Shown one piece after another: positions 1 to 5,553 of a stretch of 7,561 nucleotides of DNA. The first letter of the stretch is position 1, and each line of letters opens with the position of its first letter. Source of the DNA: Bacillota bacterium (lineage in GTDB: Bacteria; Bacillota; UBA4882; UBA10575); contig JAAYMP010000030.1 of the NCBI GenBank assembly GCA_012521315.1, forward strand, positions 1 to 7,561, given 5' to 3'. Under the pieces are notes generated by a model. It saw only the letters and a program-made list of their open reading frames with translations, made no database searches and was not told the DNA's origin. The translations under genes were made by a program, and so were the position numbers.

Positions 1-34
1 AGACCGCCTCCTTAAACCACTCGGACACTCCTCC
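1..34 (-). tRNA. tRNA-Ser, 5' half only (cut by window edge)
   Basis: Read on the minus strand from 34, the sequence is a typical serine tRNA 5' half. It has acceptor strand GGAGGAG, then T8 and G9, a D-arm with stem TCC/GGA around a GAGTGGTTTAA loop, G26, the anticodon 5' stem GCGGT, and loop bases C32 and T33. The window ends there, so the anticodon, long variable arm and T-arm are not visible. Acceptor and D-arm sequence together with the GCGGT-CT stem match bacterial tRNA-Ser. The UGA isoacceptor would be a common outcome but cannot be seen. The gene lies just downstream of serS in the same orientation, a frequent arrangement in Bacillota, and has its own promoter. Confidence 0.88.
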
Positions 35-46
35 ATCGCGAAGTAT

Positions 47-75
47 ATTTTAGCATGAGATAAAGAATTAGTCAA
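47..75 (-). promoter_or_regulatory. Promoter of tRNA-Ser
   Basis: On the minus strand, a -35 box TTGACT (75-70) is separated by exactly 17 bases from a -10 box TAAAAT (52-47). Each matches five of six sigma-A consensus bases. Initiation 6-8 bases past the -10 would fall around 41-39, leaving only a few bases of leader before the mature tRNA 5' end at 34. The tRNA can therefore be transcribed independently of serS. Confidence 0.8.
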
Positions 76-83
76 CATTATAT

Positions 84-138
84 CGGCGCGATAGCTTCCC
101 CATAACGGACGGTAAGATTTTCCCCCTCGTTCGCGCCG
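84..138 (-). other. Inverted repeat between serS and tRNA-Ser (possible weak terminator)
   Basis: A perfect 8-bp GC-rich inverted repeat (CGGCGCGA at 84-91, TCGCGCCG at 131-138) encloses a 39-base loop and begins 15 bases after the serS stop codon. The transcript 3' of the stem reads ATATAATG, which is not a real U-tract, so it is at best a weak intrinsic terminator. It may be only a structured spacer or a processing signal. No better terminator is visible after serS. Confidence 0.3.
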
Positions 139-152
139 GCCGGGAACAAAGG

Positions 153-1424
153 CTATTTAATGGTTTTTACTCCCCCCATGTAGGGAACCAGAATCTCCGG
201 CACGACAATCGAACCATCCGCCTGTTGGTAGTTTTCCACGATCGCCGCCACCGTCCGCCCTATGGCCAGCCCCGAACCGTTCAAAGTATGGACAAATTCG
301 GGTTTGGCGTCCGGCTCCCGCCGAAAACGGATGTTTGCCCGCCGGGCTTGAAATTCGCCAAAATTTGAACAAGAAGAGATCTCGCGGTACTGTCCGGAAC
401 TGGGAAGCCAAACTTCAAGGTCATAACATTTACTGGCAGCAAAGCCCATATCACCGCTGGACAATAGAACGACACGGTAAGGGAGGTTCAGGAGTTGTAA
501 TACTTTCTCGGCATCCTGCACCAACCTCTCATGTTCCCGGGCCGAATCCTCCGGTTTCGTCAACTTTACCAACTCGACCTTATTAAACTGGTGTTGCCGG
601 ATTAACCCTCTGGTATCGCGCCCGGCCGAACCGGCTTCGGCCCGGAAACAAGCGCTATATGCCACGTATTTTATGGGCAGCCGCTCCGCGGTGAGAATTT
701 CTTCCCGGTGCAGATTGGTCACAGGGACTTCCGCAGTGGGAATCAAGTAATAATCCCCGGGGCTGGCTTTAAACATGTCTTCGGCAAACTTCGGCAGCTG
801 ACCCGTCCCCACCATGCAAGCACCACTTACCAAAAAGGGCGGAAAAATTTCGGTGTAACCATGTTCGTTAACATGCAAATCGAGCATGAAATTGACCAAA
901 GCCCGCTCCAACCGGGCACCTAACCCTTTGAGGACGGTGAACCGGGCACCACTGATCTTGGCCCCCTGCTCAAAATCGAACATATTTAGGCTTTCCCCGA
1001 GTTCCCAATGGGGTTTTAGGGTAAAAGAAAAGGTACGCGGCTCGCCCCACCGCCGAACTTCAACATTGGCTTGCTCGTCGGCCCCAACCGGGACATCCTC
1101 CTGGGGTAAATTAGGCAGGGTATAGAGGATCTCGTTGATTCTTTCCTCCAGATCCCGGACCACCCCGTCCAGTTGCCTGATCTCTTCGTTTACCTCTTTC
1201 ATCTCGTTGATTAAGTTGGTGGCGTCTACTTTTGCCGATTTCAGCCGTCCTACTTCCTTGGAGACCACGTTCCGTTTGTTCTTGAGCGCTTCGACTCTGG
1301 CCAAATTATCACGGCGTTCCTCATCCAAGCGCAGCAACTCGTCGACCAGCGCGGCGGCACCGCGTTTGTTCAGTCCGGCCCTCACTTGGTCTGGGTTATT
1401 ACGGATTAATTTCAGATCAAGCAT
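153..1424 (-). CDS. serS: Seryl-tRNA synthetase
   Basis: This is the cytoplasmic class II aminoacyl-tRNA synthetase that charges tRNA-Ser, and also tRNA-Sec where present, with serine using ATP. The 423-residue product is of normal bacterial SerRS length. Residues 1-103 are the tRNA-binding arm, with opening MLDLKLIRNN and a charged antiparallel coiled coil at about 27-103. The catalytic domain follows. It carries the serine-binding TAE triad (230-232), motif 2 (FRAEAG near 260-265, continuing to QFNKVE near 279-284), the EISSCSN segment (348-354) and motif 3 (NGSGLAIGRT, 382-391). The ATG at 1424-1422 is chosen because it starts the family's conserved N-terminus and has a ribosome binding site (AAGGGAG) about 10 bases upstream. 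An in-frame ATG at 1517 would add 31 unrelated residues without a good site. The stop is TAG at 155-153. All key motifs are intact. It is probably expressed from its own promoter in the gap after PFOR and is followed by tRNA-Ser. Confidence 0.97.
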   Translation of the reverse strand: MLDLKLIRNNPDQVRAGLNKRGAAALVDELLRLDEERRDNLARVEALKNKRNVVSKEVGRLKSAKVDATNLINEMKEVNEEIRQLDGVVRDLEERINEILYTLPNLPQEDVPVGADEQANVEVRRWGEPRTFSFTLKPHWELGESLNMFDFEQGAKISGARFTVLKGLGARLERALVNFMLDLHVNEHGYTEIFPPFLVSGACMVGTGQLPKFAEDMFKASPGDYYLIPTAEVPVTNLHREEILTAERLPIKYVAYSACFRAEAGSAGRDTRGLIRQHQFNKVELVKLTKPEDSAREHERLVQDAEKVLQLLNLPYRVVLLSSGDMGFAASKCYDLEVWLPSSGQYREISSCSNFGEFQARRANIRFRREPDAKPEFVHTLNGSGLAIGRTVAAIVENYQQADGSIVVPEILVPYMGGVKTIK

Positions 1425-1560
1425 CTTGCGTGTTCTCCCTTCCCTATTACGATTTAAGCTTTTCCCGTTGCCTCCAGGTCGATAAAACCGAAAAATACCG
1501 GATAAAGAAAAGGCCATAATCTCATGATGAAAGCAAAGGACAACGCAAAAAGCCTATCAC
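1425..1560 (-). other. serS 5' leader (about 135 nt, no T-box seen)
   Basis: This stretch lies between the probable serS promoter and the serS start codon. It contains the serS ribosome binding site but no convincing gene. I searched it and the sequence up to the PFOR terminator for the T-box core (UGGN plus a GGGUGGNACCGCG-like antiterminator) that often controls serS in Bacillota, and found none. A 23-codon ORF (1525-1454) has no ribosome binding site and is not called. Confidence 0.45.
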
Positions 1561-1566
1561 TCAATA

Positions 1567-1596
1567 TATATAATATATCCTTTTTCGCTATGGCAA
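1567..1596 (-). promoter_or_regulatory. Probable serS promoter
   Basis: On the minus strand, TTGCCA (1596-1591, five of six matches to the -35 consensus) is followed after 18 bases by TATATA (1572-1567, five of six matches to the -10). The alternating AT run leaves the exact -10 register uncertain; the N17 register gives TTATAT instead. The site lies downstream of the PFOR terminator and about 140 bases before the serS start codon, so it would make serS independent of PFOR. Confidence 0.55.
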
Positions 1597-1666
1597 ACAA
1601 TACCTTTACCCAAACTTGTCCCATTATTTGCTTTGAAACCAGCACCGCCGGTTGCCCCCCAGGCAT

Positions 1667-1699
1667 AAAGAAACTCACCCGGCAAGGGTGAGTTTCTTT
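1667..1699 (-). terminator. Intrinsic terminator after PFOR
   Basis: This is a perfect 14-bp inverted repeat (AAAGAAACTCACCC at 1667-1680 with GGGTGAGTTTCTTT at 1686-1699) around a five-base loop. On the minus strand it starts 29 bases after the PFOR stop codon, and its 3' arm ends in a T-rich GTTTCTTTAT stretch that supplies the U-tail. The other strand also ends in TTTCTTTT, so it could work in both directions, although no plus-strand gene needs it. Confidence 0.87.
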
Positions 1700-1728
1700 T
1701 AATCCTTACATTTAATATATATCCTTGT

Positions 1729-4700
1729 TTAATCTTGAGCCATCCGTTTGTACATCTCGTACCGGAGCTTCGCCTCTTTTTCCGCTTGAGTGTAAAGGTT
1801 TTCGGCTTGCTCGGGGAAGAGCTTCTGCAGAGAAGCATAACGGACCTGACCCATCAAGAACTCACGGAAGCTGGCGGTCGGTTCTTTCGAATCAAGGATG
1901 AAGGGGTTCTTCCCTTCCAACGCCAATTCCGGATTGTACCGGTATAATGGCCAGTAACCCGCTTCAACTGCCATTTGGCCTTCCCGCTGGCTCTTACCCA
2001 TGTTGATCCCATGGTTAATGCAGGGCGCATAGGCAATGATCAAGGAAGGTCCGGCATACCGTTCCGCTTCCACGATGGCCTTCAAGGTCTGGTTCTTGTT
2101 GGCGCCCATCGAAACCGACGCCACATAGACATAACCATAGGACATGGCCATCAGGCCCAGATCCTTCTTTTTCACCCGTTTTCCGGCCGCGGCAAACTTC
2201 GCGATCGCACCGGTCGGGGTCGCTTTCGACGACTGACCGCCCGTATTGGAGTATACCTCGGTGTCAAGGACCAGGACATTGACATCTTCGCCGGAGGCCA
2301 AGACGTGATCCAGTCCACCGTAACCAATATCGTAGGCCCAACCGTCGCCACCAATGATCCAGACGGATTTCTTGGTGTAGAGGTCCTTCATTCCGGCAAT
2401 CGCCGTCAGCACCTCTTTCATCTCGCCACCAGCCTGGGTAAGGACAGTATCGATCAAGGCCTTGATCCGGTCGCCAGCTTTCCGGGAGGCTTCCGCGTCG
2501 TCCTTCCCGGCCAGCCACTCGGTGAACGCCGTCTTCAACTCGCCCTCCAATCCTAAAGCCAAGGCTTGATTCATCAGATCAGCCAGTTTTTGCCGGCGTT
2601 GCTGCACGGCCAAATTCATCCCATAGCCATACTCGGCGTTATCCTCAAACAGCGAGTTCGCCCAGGCCGGTCCATGCCCTTTTTCATTGACGGTATAAGG
2701 ACAAGTCGGCGCGCTCCCGCCATAGATCGAGGAACAGCCGGTGGCATTGGCAATCAACATCCGGTCCCCAAAGAGTTGGGTCACCAGTTTAACATAGGGC
2801 GTCTCGCCGCACCCGGCACAAGCACCGGAGAACTCAAAGAGTGGTTGCAGGAACTGGCTTCCTTTCACCGTCTCCCGGTTGATCTCCACTTCCGGCTTGG
2901 GCAGGGACTCGGCAAACTTATAGTTGGCCACCTCAACATCGACAATCTCGTCCAAGGGCATCATCTTAATGGGGGTTCCTTTCGCCGGGCAAATATCCGC
3001 ACAGTTACCGCAGCCGGTACAATCCAAGGGCGAGACCTGCATCCGGAACTGGTAGCCGTCCAGTTCTTTACCGATGGCTTTCTTCGTCACGAAGGTGGCC
3101 GGCGCGTTCGCCAGGTCTTCCTCTTTCGCTAAATACGGACGAATGCAAGCGTGCGGACAGACAAAGGCACACTGGTTACACTGGATACAATCATCCGCAT
3201 TCCATTGGGGGATGGTCACGGCAATCCCGCGTTTCTCATATTTGGTGGTCCCCACCGGCACTGTCCCGTCAGCCGCAAAAGCACTGACCGGGAGCTTGTC
3301 GCCCTCCTGGCGCAGAATAGGCCGGATGACGTTCTGCACATAGGCGGGAACCTCTTCTTCGACAATTTGGGCCCCGGTGGTCGCAGTTGCCCAGGATACG
3401 GGATATTTAATCTCTTCCAGTGCCTCAAGGGCCCGGTCGACCGCCTGAATGTTCATGTTAACGATCTTGTCGCCTTTCCGGCCATAGGTTTTCTTAATGG
3501 CTGCTTTAATATAAGCAATGGCATCTTCCACCGGAATAACCTTGGCGATCTTGAAGAAAGCGGCTTGCATAACCATATTGATCCTTCCGCCGAGACCAAC
3601 TTCCCCGGCGATCTTAACTGCATCGATGTTATAGAAGCGCAATTTCTTCTTGGCAATGGTCTGTTTCATCGCCGCCGGGAGTTTCTCGTCCATCTCTTCC
3701 GCCGTCCACGGCGAGTTCAGCAGGAAACTGCCGCCTTCTTTAATCCCGTCCAAAATATCGTACCTAGTCACATAGGAAGAATTGTGGCAGGCGATAAAGT
3801 CGGCTTGGTCGATCAAGTACGGCGACTTAATCGGCGCTTTCCCGAATCTCAAGTGGGAAATGGTAAGGCCGCCGGACTTTTTGGAGTCATACACAAAATA
3901 ACCTTGGGCATACATATCGGTGTTGTCGCCGATAATCTTAATCGAGTTCTTATTGGCGCCAACCGTTCCGTCAGAACCCAAGCCGAAGAATTTACAACGG
4001 TGCAACCCTTCCGGGGCCGCATCAATATATTCTTTAACCTCCAATGAGGTATGGGTCACATCATCGGTGATCCCGACGGTAAAGAAGTTCTTCGGTTCAG
4101 CCGCCGCCAAATTGTCGAAGACCGCCTTCACCATCGAAGGAGTAAACTCTTTCGACCCTAAACCGTACCGGCCGCCCACGATTACCTGGTTCATCCGTTT
4201 TTCCATGAAGGCGGCACAGACATCCAGGTACAAAGGTTCGCCTTTGGCGCCAGGCTCTTTCGTCCGGTCAAGCACGGCGATCCGCTGGACCGTCTTCGGC
4301 AGGACAGCGAAGAAATGCTCCGCCGAGAAGGGACGGTAGAGGCGTACTTTGATCAAACCGACCTTCTCGCCTTTCTTCAACAGATAATCAACGGTTTCTT
4401 CCACGGTCTCCGCCCCCGAGCCCATACAAACAATAATCCGTTCGGCATCCGGGGCCCCAACGTAGTCAAAGGGTTTATAATAACGGCCCGTCAATTTCCC
4501 TACCCTCTCCATAACCTCCGCCACGATCTTCGGCGTAGCCAGATAATAGGGGTTGGCGGCTTCGCGGTTTTGGAAGTAAATATCCGGGTTTTGGGCCGTT
4601 CCTCTTTGCACCGGATGTTCCGGATTCAAAGCGCGTTTCCGGAAGGCTTCAACCTTATCCCAGTTAACCAAGGGTCTAATCTCATCATAAGCGATCTCTT

Positions 4701-5247
4701 CGACCTTTTGGATCTCATGGGACGTCCGGAAGCCATCAAAGAAATGAACAAAAGGAACTTGGGCTTCCAAAGTGGCGAGGTGCGCGACCAGCGCCATGTC
4801 CATTGCTTCCTGTACCGAATTGGAAGCAAGGAAGGCAAAACCGGTCTGCCTTGCCGCATTAATGTCACTGTGGTCGCCAAAGATCGAAAGGGCATGGGCC
4901 GCTAACGCCCGGGCTGAAACATGAAACACCGCCGGGAGCAACTCGCCGGAGATCTTGTACATGTTCGGAATCATCAGGAGCAGTCCCTGCGAAGCGGTGA
5001 AGGTACTGGTGAACGCGCCCGCCGCTAAAGAACCATGAACAGCGCCTGCGGCACCCCCTTCGGATTGCATTTCGACCACCCGCACCGTCTGTCCAAACAG
5101 ATTCTTGCGCCCCCCGGCGCTCCATTCGTCTATGGCTTCCGCCATCGGCGAAGAGGGGGTAATCGGATAGATCGCAGTAACATCGCTAAACGCATATGCG
5201 ATATGCGCTGTAGCGGTGTTACCGTCAATTGTAACTTTTTTACCCAC
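1729..5247 (-). CDS. nifJ: Pyruvate:ferredoxin (flavodoxin) oxidoreductase
   Basis: This cytoplasmic single-chain enzyme converts pyruvate and CoA to acetyl-CoA and CO2 while reducing ferredoxin or flavodoxin, a central step in anaerobic fermentation. With the GTG start chosen here it has 1172 residues, typical of clostridial and enterobacterial PFORs. Domain order is complete: N-terminal alpha domain with YPITPSSPM (27-35), Glu63 and Arg113 in the active site; the transketolase C-like domain (about 250-400); the CoA-binding gamma domain with GLGSDGTVGANKNSIK (422-437); a two-cluster ferredoxin domain with Cys687/690/693/697 and 743/746/749/753; and the beta/TPP domain with Cys810/813/838/1076 for the proximal cluster, GDGWAYDIG (967-975) and YSNTGGQ (999-1005). 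The long C-terminal extension known from Desulfovibrio africanus PFOR appears absent. GTG at 5247-5245 is preferred because AGGAGG (5260-5255) lies 7 bases upstream; the in-frame TTG at 5253 is only 1 base from it. The gene has its own promoter and terminator, so it is probably monocistronic. The symbol nifJ is conventional and does not imply nitrogen fixation; por is an alternative. Confidence 0.97.
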   Translation of the reverse strand: MGKKVTIDGNTATAHIAYAFSDVTAIYPITPSSPMAEAIDEWSAGGRKNLFGQTVRVVEMQSEGGAAGAVHGSLAAGAFTSTFTASQGLLLMIPNMYKISGELLPAVFHVSARALAAHALSIFGDHSDINAARQTGFAFLASNSVQEAMDMALVAHLATLEAQVPFVHFFDGFRTSHEIQKVEEIAYDEIRPLVNWDKVEAFRKRALNPEHPVQRGTAQNPDIYFQNREAANPYYLATPKIVAEVMERVGKLTGRYYKPFDYVGAPDAERIIVCMGSGAETVEETVDYLLKKGEKVGLIKVRLYRPFSAEHFFAVLPKTVQRIAVLDRTKEPGAKGEPLYLDVCAAFMEKRMNQVIVGGRYGLGSKEFTPSMVKAVFDNLAAAEPKNFFTVGITDDVTHTSLEVKEYIDAAPEGLHRCKFFGLGSDGTVGANKNSIKIIGDNTDMYAQGYFVYDSKKSGGLTISHLRFGKAPIKSPYLIDQADFIACHNSSYVTRYDILDGIKEGGSFLLNSPWTAEEMDEKLPAAMKQTIAKKKLRFYNIDAVKIAGEVGLGGRINMVMQAAFFKIAKVIPVEDAIAYIKAAIKKTYGRKGDKIVNMNIQAVDRALEALEEIKYPVSWATATTGAQIVEEEVPAYVQNVIRPILRQEGDKLPVSAFAADGTVPVGTTKYEKRGIAVTIPQWNADDCIQCNQCAFVCPHACIRPYLAKEEDLANAPATFVTKKAIGKELDGYQFRMQVSPLDCTGCGNCADICPAKGTPIKMMPLDEIVDVEVANYKFAESLPKPEVEINRETVKGSQFLQPLFEFSGACAGCGETPYVKLVTQLFGDRMLIANATGCSSIYGGSAPTCPYTVNEKGHGPAWANSLFEDNAEYGYGMNLAVQQRRQKLADLMNQALALGLEGELKTAFTEWLAGKDDAEASRKAGDRIKALIDTVLTQAGGEMKEVLTAIAGMKDLYTKKSVWIIGGDGWAYDIGYGGLDHVLASGEDVNVLVLDTEVYSNTGGQSSKATPTGAIAKFAAAGKRVKKKDLGLMAMSYGYVYVASVSMGANKNQTLKAIVEAERYAGPSLIIAYAPCINHGINMGKSQREGQMAVEAGYWPLYRYNPELALEGKNPFILDSKEPTASFREFLMGQVRYASLQKLFPEQAENLYTQAEKEAKLRYEMYKRMAQD

Positions 5248-5254
5248 AGCCAAG

Positions 5255-5260
5255 CCTCCT
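5255..5260 (-). promoter_or_regulatory. Ribosome binding site that fixes the PFOR start
   Basis: AGGAGG on the minus strand is followed by 7 bases (CTTGGCT) and then GTG. That spacing is right for GTG at 5247 and wrong for the in-frame TTG at 5253, which is only one base away. The resulting N-terminus, MGKKVTIDGN, also agrees better with usual PFOR starts. Confidence 0.8.
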
Positions 5261-5323
5261 AAAAATTTGTAGTAAAGATTGCTGTTACATCAAGCCAGAT
5301 CTTCAGGGGTGAAACGTGAAAGA

Positions 5324-5343
5324 GGACCAGAAAACTCCGGTCC
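5324..5343 (-). other. Hairpin in PFOR 5' leader
   Basis: In the PFOR leader, GGACC (5343-5339) pairs with GGTCC (5328-5324). A single mismatch and two further pairs follow, closing a four-base loop. The bases after the stem (TCTTTCACGTTTC) are pyrimidine-rich but not a continuous U-run, so this could be an mRNA-stabilising or attenuator-like element, or chance structure. The leader between the inferred start near 5392 and the GTG start codon is about 140 nt and holds no gene. Confidence 0.35.
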
Positions 5344-5398
5344 CAAGTTTAGATCCCTTCCCTGGAATCAACTTGTCACATCATAAAGAATAACTTAT

Positions 5399-5427
5399 TT
5401 TATAGGTAGGGGAAAGACGTTTAACAA
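5399..5427 (-). promoter_or_regulatory. Promoter of PFOR
   Basis: On the minus strand, a -35 box TTGTTA (5427-5422, four of six consensus matches) is followed after exactly 17 bases by a -10 box TATAAA (5404-5399, five of six) in an AT-rich context (TATAAAATAAG). Initiation would fall near 5392, about 140 bases before the PFOR start codon. It is the best sigma-A-like match in the gap between the upstream gene and PFOR. Confidence 0.65.
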
Positions 5428-5435
5428 AATGTTAA
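5421..5435. promoter_or_regulatory. Palindromic candidate operator over the PFOR -35 box
   Basis: TTAACA-AAA-TGTTAA is a perfect 6-bp inverted repeat with a three-base centre, and it covers the whole proposed -35 element. A protein bound here would block RNA polymerase. The TTAAC-N5-GTTAA layout resembles dimeric helix-turn-helix sites in general. It is not the Rex consensus, whose half-sites point the other way (TTGTTAA-N4-TTAACAA in clostridia). The regulator is unknown, and a short AT-rich palindrome can arise by chance. Confidence 0.45.
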
Positions 5436-5485
5436 CACTTAATACCTTTCCTCCTGCCTTCAGCAAACCAGCCTTGGCAAATTTG

Positions 5486-5543
5486 AAAGCAAAAGGAAAG
5501 CATAACACGGAAAACCGGCTTTAACAAGTAACGCTTTTGCTTT
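5486..5543 (-). terminator. Nested stem-loop, candidate terminator of the YetA-like gene
   Basis: An outer perfect 10-bp inverted repeat (AAAGCAAAAG at 5486-5495, CTTTTGCTTT at 5534-5543) encloses an inner one: AAAGC/GCTTT (5497-5501 with 5518-5522) and CGG/CCG (5508-5510 with 5515-5517) around an AAAA loop, with a six-base bulge. On the minus strand it starts 10 bases after the stop codon of the upstream gene, and the inner hairpin is followed by CCTTTTGCTTTC. The position suits transcription termination, but the stems are interrupted and AT-rich. Confidence 0.4.
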
Positions 5544-5553
5544 GGCCCGGCGA

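Noticed and set aside
1425..1517. N-terminal extension of SerRS from the ATG at 1517
   Set aside because: The 31 added residues do not resemble SerRS and lack a good ribosome binding site, whereas the ATG at 1424 has both a site and the family's conserved start.
1454..1678. Small hydrophobic minus-strand ORF before serS, and its 23-codon internal version from 1525
   Set aside because: The long form starts inside the PFOR terminator hairpin and spans the serS promoter. Neither form has a ribosome binding site or recognisable similarity, so a leader peptide is not supported.
1425..1728. T-box or other known riboswitch before serS
   Set aside because: No T-box core, specifier-like stem or antiterminator sequence was found by eye, and the only strong hairpin belongs to the end of PFOR.
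3151..4047. 298-codon plus-strand open frame opposite PFOR
   Set aside because: It lies wholly antisense to the well-supported PFOR gene, resembles no known family and has low-complexity composition typical of a reverse-strand shadow. Other plus-strand frames at 1975-2556, 2566-3132 and 4315-4905 are rejected for the same reason.
5421..5435. Rex operator at the PFOR promoter
   Set aside because: The half-sites are TTAACA-N3-TGTTAA, the reverse arrangement of the clostridial Rex site TTGTTAA-N4-TTAACAA, and no shifted register gives the proper form.
5499..5527. Second PFOR promoter TTGTTA-N17-TATGCT
   Set aside because: Spacing is good but the -10 matches only four of six bases, and the whole element sits inside the stem-loop assigned as a terminator.
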